From Treponema sp. (GTDB lineage: Bacteria > Spirochaetota > Spirochaetia > Treponematales > Breznakiellaceae), in assembly GCA_031254385.1 (NCBI GenBank), contig JAIRUO010000012.1, positions 1 to 11,181 on the forward strand: a stretch of DNA of 11,181 nt, given 5' to 3'. Made by a program: the position numbers and the translations under genes. Positions 5,931 through 10,519 of the stretch are shown one piece after another. How positions within the stretch are numbered: position 1 is the first letter of the stretch; each line of letters starts with the position of its first letter. Below the pieces are notes generated by a model. The model worked only from the letters and a program-made list of their open reading frames with translations, searched no databases and had not been told where the DNA came from.

Positions 5931-6461
5931 TCATGTTCTTATGGTAATATTATACATGGCTTTAATCGCCTTAATCATTTCTGTTGTCATAAGATCATCA
6001 GGAATATGCTCAAGTGCCGAGATGTTCTGCTTTACTGCCTCAAGACACAGTTCTACCGTTTTAAGCCTATCAGGAACAAATTCCAGCGCAGAGCCATTCT
6101 GCTTAACTGCTTCAAGGCACAGTTCCACTGTTATGAGTTTGTCAGGTACATGGTTGAGCGCCCAACCGTTCTGCTTAACCGCCTCAAGACACAGTTCCGC
6201 TGTTTTAAGGCGGTCAGGAACATATTCAAGGGCTTCTCCGTCCTGCTTCACTGCCTCAAGGCACAGTTCTGCTGTCTTGAATCTGCCAGGGACATATTCA
6301 AGCGCCATGCCGTTACGCTGCACAGCGGCAAGGTATGTTCTTTCGGGCATTATTATCGTTTCGGGTGCAGGCTTTAGCGGTTCTAGTTTATCGTAAATGC
6401 TTTTCAAGTTTTCTGGTAGAAGGTTAAGTTCTTTATGTATGGTTATTTTTTTATTGTCCAT
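5931..6461 (-). CDS. DUF4116-type tandem-repeat protein
   Basis: This is a 176-residue protein. Residues 40-159 are five tandem 24-residue units with the pattern (A/V)ELCLEAVKQ-(N/D)G-x-ALE-(Y/F)VPD-(R/K)L-(K/I)T, as in DUF4116 repeat proteins, which probably form stacked helical hairpins for protein binding. The N-terminal 39 residues (MDNKKITIHKELNLLPENLK and onward) lead into the repeats. There is no signal peptide or membrane segment, so it is cytoplasmic. The start has no Shine-Dalgarno sequence; TAAACT of palindromic promoter copy 3 lies 6 nt before the ATG, suggesting a leaderless mRNA. A broken relative lies at 4778-5127. The function of DUF4116 repeats is not established; they are common in large multi-copy families. 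Confidence 0.8.
   Translation of the reverse strand: MDNKKITIHKELNLLPENLKSIYDKLEPLKPAPETIIMPERTYLAAVQRNGMALEYVPGRFKTAELCLEAVKQDGEALEYVPDRLKTAELCLEAVKQNGWALNHVPDKLITVELCLEAVKQNGSALEFVPDRLKTVELCLEAVKQNISALEHIPDDLMTTEMIKAIKAMYNITIRT
5985..6344 (-). repeat. Five 72-bp tandem repeats inside the DUF4116 gene
   Basis: Five in-frame units of 72 bp (24 codons) are similar at DNA level, for example the recurring plus-strand string GCCTCAAGACACAGTTC and its variants. The period invites copy-number change by slippage or unequal recombination without loss of frame. It also explains why the opposite strand stays open here. Confidence 0.85.
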
Positions 6462-6467
6462 TAATAC

Positions 6468-6505
6468 AGTTTAGCATGGGTGCTGTATCATATATTGATA
6501 GGGTG
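6468..6505 (-). promoter_or_regulatory. 38-bp palindromic promoter unit, copy 3 (DUF4116 gene)
   Basis: A divergent copy: CACCCTATC, centre AATATAT, GATACAG, exactly 9 nt, then TAAACT (6473-6468), 6 nt before ATG. The arms have mismatches, but geometry and -10 spacing are unchanged. Confidence 0.65.
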
Positions 6506-6604
6506 GGCATGATTTTTAGATTTTTGCGCCCTTTCCTACATGGAATTGCGCTTAAGGCTTTGAGTAACTAAAGGCGTAAATATTGTTATAGCCTGATCTG
6601 AACA

Positions 6605-7312
6605 CTAAAAATCAAATTCTAGGCTGATGGGGCAATGGTCGGAACCGTTCCAGCGTTTTTGTCCATAATCATTTACTTCCCATTTATTATGAACATGAAA
6701 TTTTACACCAGCAAACAAGTTTTCAGAAACAAAACAAAAATCATTAAGATACTCTTTGTTTCCTCTGTTATGATAAAAAGTCGTTATAAATTCTTCCGGT
6801 TTTCCCAAAGAACTATTCTTAAAGTCTTTTAAGTTTTCAAGCAAATCGGAATAATATTTTTCAGTCTCCTTCGTATTTTCATTATATCCAGTGTTAAAAT
6901 CACCAATAATAATGACATTACCTTTAAGAAACTCTTTTGTTTTGTAGTATTCAATAGCTTGAACAACATTTTTGTCATAATATTGTGGAACTGGCTTTGT
7001 CCAAACTGCAAATAAAGTCAAGAACTTTTCTCCCTTAGAAACTATATAAGGGACAACATATCTGAATTTACGGTTAAATTCGTCAGAGAACCCAATTTTA
7101 AATTCTTTTGAAAAAACGGCAATTCCCAAGTCGCTATATTCTTGATCATCTCCATACCAGTTTTTAAATTTCCAATCACACTTAAAAGCATCTATGTCTG
7201 TTCGTCTACATTCTTGAATGACAAAAATATCTGCATCCGAAAATGCTTCATAGATTTTTTTAGCTTTTATTTCATTTAATCCATTCCTGCAATTCCAACT
7301 CACAATCTTCAT
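6605..7312 (-). CDS. Endonuclease/exonuclease/phosphatase (EEP) family protein
   Basis: This 235-residue protein has all core motifs of the ExoIII/DNase I-like fold: WN at 6-7, the metal-binding Glu in VIQE (E34), GDFN at 137-140 (D138, N140), LNDFCFVS (D191) and the terminal SDH at 224-226 (GSDHCPISLEF). Family members cleave phosphodiesters in DNA, RNA or phospholipids, or act on small phosphorylated molecules; the substrate cannot be read here. At 235 residues it is compact, near ExoIII length. No signal peptide is present, so it is cytoplasmic. AGGAG lies 7 nt before ATG, and it has its own conventional promoter rather than the palindromic unit. It sits among AT-rich accessory genes, which may suggest a horizontally acquired DNA-processing or defence enzyme, but that is inference. 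Confidence 0.87.
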   Translation of the reverse strand: MKIVSWNCRNGLNEIKAKKIYEAFSDADIFVIQECRRTDIDAFKCDWKFKNWYGDDQEYSDLGIAVFSKEFKIGFSDEFNRKFRYVVPYIVSKGEKFLTLFAVWTKPVPQYYDKNVVQAIEYYKTKEFLKGNVIIIGDFNTGYNENTKETEKYYSDLLENLKDFKNSSLGKPEEFITTFYHNRGNKEYLNDFCFVSENLFAGVKFHVHNKWEVNDYGQKRWNGSDHCPISLEFDF

Positions 7313-7353
7313 GATTTTTCTCCTAATTTGTTCAAAACCCGTTTTCCCTATTT

Positions 7354-7382
7354 ATTATACTATGTCTCCAAATATTTGTAAA
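7354..7382 (-). promoter_or_regulatory. Promoter of the EEP-family gene
   Basis: TTTACA (7382-7377), a 17-nt spacer and TATAAT (7359-7354) on the minus strand, with AGGAG at 7324-7320 and ATG at 7312. This is a conventional sigma-70-like promoter with no palindromic unit. Confidence 0.7.
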
Positions 7383-7430
7383 GTAGTTTTTCTCTTACTA
7401 TTTCTCAGCTTTTTCCACACCCATCTTCCT

Positions 7431-7796
7431 TTAATGGCATGTCGGCAGAAGAAATGTTATACAAGAATAAGAATTCAATACGGAATAAACCAAGTAGTGG
7501 TCTAAACCCCAATGAATCAGATGAACCGCCACTTTTTGAATATTTTTCAATATAATCAGATATTCATCTTTTTCCTGTTCTATAATATCTGAAAGTTTTT
7601 TTTCAATTATTTCCCCATTGATTCCATTAACAACAAGGCGCAATCCAATTTGAAATATATCCCTTTCGTCATCAGTCCTTTCTTGATCTAATTGATCTAA
7701 CAATGGTAACAAGCCTTCTCTTCTGGCTTTCCCACCATACTGCAGGGAGCGCTGTACAATTTCAGTATATTTTTTCACAAATTCGTCACGGGTCAT
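7431..7796 (-). CDS. Small MotA-loop-like protein of a flagellar-type operon, C-terminus probably altered
   Basis: This is a 121-residue soluble protein. The motif KARREGLLPLLDQLD (23-37) followed by DIFQIGLRLVVNGINGEIIEKKLSDII (46-72) resembles the cytoplasmic loop of MotA (KARREGLL, then a GLxLVVDG segment), but the MotA membrane helices are absent. GGGAGG precedes ATG, and the start overlaps (ATGA) the stop of the FliG C-terminal relic, supporting a former motility operon. The last residues (SCITFLLPTCH) look unlike the rest. An alternative frame just there reads SADMPLKEDGCGKS and a stop, so a small indel may have replaced the native tail. I am confident that it is coding and only moderately confident of the motor link. 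Confidence 0.65.
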   Translation of the reverse strand: MTRDEFVKKYTEIVQRSLQYGGKARREGLLPLLDQLDQERTDDERDIFQIGLRLVVNGINGEIIEKKLSDIIEQEKDEYLIILKNIQKVAVHLIHWGLDHYLVYSVLNSYSCITFLLPTCH

Positions 7797-7909
7797 TCTG
7801 TGGTTCCTCCCTTTGAATAAGGAATAATAATTTCACCAGTACTTTCTAAATCATGGATAATTCTTAATATTTTTTTTTGCACTTTTATAACGTCTGCTAG
7901 CAGAACTGG
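7793..7909 (-). pseudogene. FliG C-terminal relic (last 38 residues)
   Basis: The frame from 7909 to the TGA at 7795-7793 encodes PVLLADVIKVQKKILRIIHD, then LESTGEIIIPYSKGG. This matches the end of FliG (GPVRL-x-DVEEAQQ-x-IV, then LE-x-x-GEIVI). The rest of the FliG C-terminal domain is missing: upstream in frame there is a TAA at 7915-7913. In the adjacent frame, ATG AAA AGC ATA (from 7925) may be the remains of the preceding FliG segment after an indel. A GTG start at 7934 with an upstream AGGAGG would give a 27-residue peptide in that other frame (7934-7851). The stop overlaps the start of the MotA-loop-like gene, as in an intact operon. It is probably non-functional. Confidence 0.7.
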
Positions 7910-7954
7910 CTCTTATGCTTTTCATAGTGCCCACAAAAATGCCTCCTGCAATAC

Positions 7955-7992
7955 ATCCTATAACACCCACTCTATCATATAGCGATAGAGTG
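7955..7992 (-). promoter_or_regulatory. 38-bp palindromic promoter unit, copy 4 (FliG-relic operon)
   Basis: Perfect arms CACTCTATC and GATAGAGTG with centre GCTATAT, then 9 nt from GATAGAG to TAGGAT (7960-7955), which is a poorer -10. It is followed by AGGAGG and the GTG at 7934, and would drive the FliG relic and the MotA-loop-like gene. Confidence 0.75.
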
Positions 7993-8076
7993 AATATACT
8001 TTATTCAATCAACAATGCTTTTTCCCGCTGAACTAAAAAAGTGTTTCTTACCATACCTCTTCCAAACCATTCCTAA

Positions 8077-8289
8077 TCATTTCAAAATGCCGAAGTAATA
8101 CATTCCACCCTTACACACAATACGGTATTTCCACACTTCCGGTATATGTCTTTCAGTCGGCCTGACTTGATATTGTTCAAACATTGATAACTTCTCTTGA
8201 TGTACCTTCATTGTCTGATTAAAATGTATGTTAATACTATTCTTCATTTCTTCCAGTGTTGGAGTGTCAAATAGTATGTCAAGTTCCAC
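8077..8289 (-). CDS. Hypothetical 70-residue protein
   Basis: Not recognised. It starts at GTG, with AAGGA about 8 nt upstream, and encodes a mostly helical N-terminal half (LEEMKNSINIHFNQTMKVHQ), followed by RPTERHIPEVWKYRIVCKGG and MYYFGILK. There is no signal peptide or membrane helix. It lies downstream of palindromic promoter copy 5 with a leader of about 50 nt. Good translation signals and an upstream regulated promoter argue that it is expressed. It could also be the trimmed N-terminal part of a longer ancestor. Toxin, antitoxin or regulator roles are possible but unsupported. Confidence 0.5.
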   Translation of the reverse strand: MELDILFDTPTLEEMKNSINIHFNQTMKVHQEKLSMFEQYQVRPTERHIPEVWKYRIVCKGGMYYFGILK

Positions 8290-8344
8290 TGATAAATCCT
8301 TTTAATTATCCTGTGTCCTGTAAGCACTTTTTCCGATATAACAA

Positions 8345-8382
8345 ATTCTACCACACCCACTCTATCATATAGCGATAGAGTT
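8345..8382 (-). promoter_or_regulatory. 38-bp palindromic promoter unit, copy 5 (8289 gene)
   Basis: Arms AACTCTATC and GATAGAGTG with centre GCTATAT, then 9 nt from GATAGAG to TAGAAT (8350-8345). The segment between palindrome and -10, and the -10 itself (TGGGTGTGGTAGAAT), is identical to copy 6. Confidence 0.8.
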
Positions 8383-8394
8383 AAAAGAAAATAT

Positions 8395-8493
8395 AACCAC
8401 GGAGTACACGGAGTTTCACAGAGGAAGAGGAAGAAAACTAATTAAAACTCCAAGTTGACCTACGGTCAGCAGTTCTCTGTGTCCTCCGTGGTT
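8395..8493. repeat. Nested inverted-repeat element, about 100 bp
   Basis: Outer arms AACCACGGAG (8395-8404) and CTCCGTGGTT (8484-8493) are perfect complements. CACAGAG (8417-8423) pairs with CTCTGTG (8475-8481), and a central hairpin GTTGACC-TAC-GGTCAGC spans 8454-8470. The ACCACGGAG/CACAGAG wording resembles a small dispersed element seen in many unrelated bacterial genomes. It lies between divergent genes and could fold in RNA or DNA. It accounts for most of the 8383-8604 gap; I see nothing else there. Confidence 0.7.
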
Positions 8494-8604
8494 CATCTTC
8501 TCGGGCATCCCTATATCTAAGCCGATGACAAATATAATCCGACCAATTTTAAGCCAATAGAGAGTACATTAACAAACACCCCCATTCCTTATTCCCTATC
8601 ATCC

Positions 8605-8633
8605 TTGCGTAAAAATGGAAAACATGGCATACT
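8605..8633 (+). promoter_or_regulatory. Promoter of the GNAT-like gene pair (leaderless)
   Basis: TTGCGT (8605-8610), a 17-nt spacer and CATACT (8628-8633), followed by 6 nt and the ATG at 8640. There is no Shine-Dalgarno sequence. Spacing predicts transcription from the A of the start codon. Confidence 0.6.
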
Positions 8634-8639
8634 CAAAAC

Positions 8640-9164
8640 ATGGAGCTTGATTTTGAAATAGACAAAATCACAGAATCAATCGAAAACGCCGAGACTGGTG
8701 AAACGCTTGATACCCTTGTCCTGCCCGTAACAAAGGCCGATTTGGAGGAAATAACTAAAAAGAATGGCTGGCTTTTTGACTGGAAACTGGAGTTTTCTGA
8801 ACCCGAAAAACAAGTGTATAAACTTATTGCCAGACAGGAACCGCAAACCATACACGGTATGGTATCGCTTGAAAAATTGAAGGATCATGTGCTTATGCAC
8901 CTAATAGAAAGTGCGCCGTACAACATCGGCAAAGAAAAGAAATATCTTGGAGTATGCGGTAACTTGACCGCTTTCGGCTGTAAATTATCGAAAGAGTCAG
9001 GTTTTAACGGAGTTATCGCTTTCGTCCCGAAAACCGCCCTTATCCCCCATTACCAAAAAACGCTTGGGGCAGTACTTATAAGCGAGCGAAGAATGGTTAT
9101 TTTTGAAAAAGATGCACAAGTCTTACTGGATAAATACTTTCCCGAAACGGAGGTAAAATTATGA
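8640..9164 (+). CDS. GNAT-like acetyltransferase-fold protein
   Basis: This is a 174-residue protein. The C-terminal half contains a segment typical of small GNAT-like proteins: KKYLGVCGNLTAFGCKLSKE, SGFNGVIAF, then ALIPHYQKTLGA at about 132-150 (the motif resembling the His-Tyr-x-Lys-x-Gly-Ala end of the acetyl-CoA-binding region). The N-terminal 65 residues (acidic, containing TKADLEEITKKNGWLFDW) were not recognised. The start lacks a ribosome binding site but follows CATACT by 6 nt. It overlaps the next gene by 4 nt (ATGA), so the two are coupled. A pair of GNAT-like protein and small partner could be a toxin-antitoxin or modification pair, but the partner here lies downstream and shows no DNA-binding motif. 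Fold call moderate, activity unproven. Confidence 0.7.
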   Translation: MELDFEIDKITESIENAETGETLDTLVLPVTKADLEEITKKNGWLFDWKLEFSEPEKQVYKLIARQEPQTIHGMVSLEKLKDHVLMHLIESAPYNIGKEKKYLGVCGNLTAFGCKLSKESGFNGVIAFVPKTALIPHYQKTLGAVLISERRMVIFEKDAQVLLDKYFPETEVKL

Positions 9165-9358
9165 TATGGTTAGATACAAAAGAAGAAGTAGACTTTGACT
9201 GGTTTATGGAAGTCCTAAGAAACAATGAACTACAGGTTGTCAGCAGAAAATGGACTCAAGAAGAAAAAGAAGAACTGTCAAGGCAAATCGCCGAGTATAA
9301 AGCAATGCGGCAAGAAACCGTTTCCACGGAAGCGGTTTTGGTAACGCCTGGCAGTTGA
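9161..9358 (+). CDS. Small 65-residue partner protein
   Basis: Not recognised by family. It starts within the last codons of the GNAT-like gene (ATGA overlap), so translational coupling is likely. The sequence has an acidic N-terminal part (MIWLDTKEEVDFDWFMEVLR), a charged helix (KWTQEEKEELSRQIAEYKAM) and a flexible tail. It is acidic overall and soluble, which would suit a small binding partner or antitoxin-like protein, but nothing proves this. A hairpin lies in its last codons, and an orphan palindromic promoter (copy 6) points into its 3' end from the other strand. Confidence 0.6.
   Translation: MIWLDTKEEVDFDWFMEVLRNNELQVVSRKWTQEEKEELSRQIAEYKAMRQETVSTEAVLVTPGS
9316..9340 (+). terminator. 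Hairpin in the 3' end of the 65-residue gene, weak terminator candidate
   Basis: AACCGTTTC (9316-9324) and GAAGCGGTT (9329-9337) form a 9-bp stem with one T-G pair, a 4-nt loop and a short T run. It lies inside the coding sequence. A second tiny stem, CAGT-TGAC-ACTG followed by five T (9352-9368), overlaps the stop. Either might end transcription. Confidence 0.3.
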
Positions 9359-9389
9359 CACTGTTTTTATCTATACACTTTAACAAATT

Positions 9390-9427
9390 ATTCTACCACA
9401 CCCACTCTATCAAATACCGGTAGACTG
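9390..9427 (-). promoter_or_regulatory. 38-bp palindromic promoter unit, copy 6 (orphan, antisense)
   Basis: The left arm is degraded (CAGTCTACC, with centre GGTATTT), but GATAGAGTG is intact and TAGAAT (9395-9390) keeps the 9-nt spacing. No minus-strand gene follows; transcription would run antisense into the 65-residue and GNAT-like genes. It begins 12 nt beyond the stop of the WYL gene. It may be a leftover from a lost gene or an antisense promoter. Confidence 0.6.
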
Positions 9428-9438
9428 AAAAATATTCC

Positions 9439-10428
9439 TCACTTTTTTGCCGATTTTGCCCTTTTCTGCATATCCAAGAGATTCTCCCGCCAATCCTTGA
9501 CCAATTCCGCTGGTTCCAAAGGCAAGGCATCCCTGCCGTTTGACAAGACAAGCTCCAACACCTTGCCGTATTGGGTGCTGGAAAACTCTAGGATTACGCC
9601 GTCTTCGGTTTCTTTTATGCGCTGATCTGCGGCCCAGAGGCGTTCTTGAACCCGCATTGCCCCGTCATTGTAAAAGGCGATGCGGAAGCGAAATTTCTTT
9701 TGGCCTGAGTATGCGCCAAAGTAGCTGCCGCCCAATTGGGCGCAGAAATCGGCGGAGGCAGGGAAACTAAAGGTTCCGTTTTCAAGGCTGATGTTCTTTA
9801 TGCGGGAAAGCGAATACATTCTAACTCCCCGGCCTTCTATCGAGTGTGCGTAGATATACCATGCGCCGTTATCAAAAAGAAGCTGATAGGGACGAATGCG
9901 GCGTGGAGTGTAGCCGCTTTTCCATGTGCTGCGGTAATCAAACCTTAAAACGCGGTTTTTTTGCAGCCCTTCGCAGATGCATTGCCATACTTCCGGGGCA
10001 AATTGGACTAAAGGCACTTCTGGAACAATGATGCGTTCATCGTACCAATGGGAGTTTTCCGCCTCTCCCAGAGGCGCGGTAATGGTTTCCACAAGATCCT
10101 TAGCGGCATCGTATATCGGGGTGTTCCGGTACAGGGAAAGAAGGTTCTTCGCCATGCCCAGGGCCATGATGCCTTCGACCGAGCCAAAAGTGCCAGGGAG
10201 CCGGAATGTTTTTTCGGTGTAGTAATAGCCCTTCTGCGTATAATCGTATTTAATAGGGGCGGATAGCCAATCACGCATGAGTTCGATGTCCCTGCTGATG
10301 GTAGCGGTTCCGGTTTTATATTTTTCTGCCAGAGTTGTGGTATTTGGATATTTCCCCGAAGCTATTTCCTCATCAATAAAGAAAATCCGGGGCAGAGCGG
10401 TTCTTGGTATGCTTTTACGATCTTTCAT
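9439..10428 (-). CDS. WYL-domain transcriptional regulator (wHTH-WYL-WCX)
   Basis: This protein has 329 residues from the chosen start. Residues about 12-66 are a DeoR/YafY-like winged helix (TTLAEKYKTGTATISRDIEL, recognition helix about 41-52; the wing contains YDYTQKGYYY). Residues about 156-213 are the WYL domain, with RPYQLLFDNGAWYIYAHS (W190-Y191-I192) and RMYSLSRI, the pocket that binds nucleic acid or nucleotide ligands in characterised members. Residues about 245-325 are the WCX C-terminal extension (FRIAFYNDG, QERLWAADQR). An ATG 30 nt upstream is possible but lies within the palindrome, upstream of the -10, so I chose 10428. TATACT is 6 nt before that ATG, implying a leaderless, autoregulated mRNA. 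It is the only transcription factor in the window and the prime candidate to bind the seven palindromes. Confidence 0.9.
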   Translation of the reverse strand: MKDRKSIPRTALPRIFFIDEEIASGKYPNTTTLAEKYKTGTATISRDIELMRDWLSAPIKYDYTQKGYYYTEKTFRLPGTFGSVEGIMALGMAKNLLSLYRNTPIYDAAKDLVETITAPLGEAENSHWYDERIIVPEVPLVQFAPEVWQCICEGLQKNRVLRFDYRSTWKSGYTPRRIRPYQLLFDNGAWYIYAHSIEGRGVRMYSLSRIKNISLENGTFSFPASADFCAQLGGSYFGAYSGQKKFRFRIAFYNDGAMRVQERLWAADQRIKETEDGVILEFSSTQYGKVLELVLSNGRDALPLEPAELVKDWRENLLDMQKRAKSAKK

Positions 10429-10434
10429 GCTTAT

Positions 10435-10472
10435 AGTATAGCACAATAAGTCTATCATTTAGCGATAGAGTG
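10435..10472 (-). promoter_or_regulatory. 38-bp palindromic promoter unit, copy 7 (WYL regulator)
   Basis: CACTCTATC, centre GCTAAAT and GATAGAC, then 9 nt and TATACT (10440-10435), 6 nt before the regulator's ATG. An A7 tract (10492-10486 on the minus strand) lies upstream. The position suggests autoregulation. Confidence 0.8.
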
Positions 10473-10519
10473 GAAAGATTCTTTTTTTGTTGTTCCCTCA
10501 ATGTAAATACTTTTAGGGC

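Noticed and set aside
5941..6396. Plus-strand open frames of 151 and 123 residues over the DUF4116 gene
   Set aside because: They are open because the 72-bp in-frame repeats on the minus strand lack stops in antisense. They have repeated Ser/Cys-rich nonsense composition and no promoter or ribosome binding site.
7311..7505. Plus-strand 64-residue hydrophobic ORF
   Set aside because: It covers the promoter of the EEP gene and the 3' end of the MotA-loop-like gene, and shows no ribosome binding site.
9540..10266. Several open frames antisense or shifted to the WYL gene
   Set aside because: All lie over the clearly coding WYL regulator, are compositionally odd, and have no ribosome binding sites.
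10429..10458. Upstream ATG for the WYL regulator adding 10 residues
   Set aside because: It lies within the palindrome and upstream of the -10 element, so it would not be in the mRNA; homology begins after the second ATG.
4720..10472. CRISPR array or integron attC sites as an explanation of the repeats
   Set aside because: The units are hundreds to about 2000 bp apart with genes between, so not CRISPR. They lack the GTTRRRY/RYYYAAC core pairs of attC sites, and no integrase is present; the fixed -10 spacing fits promoters better.
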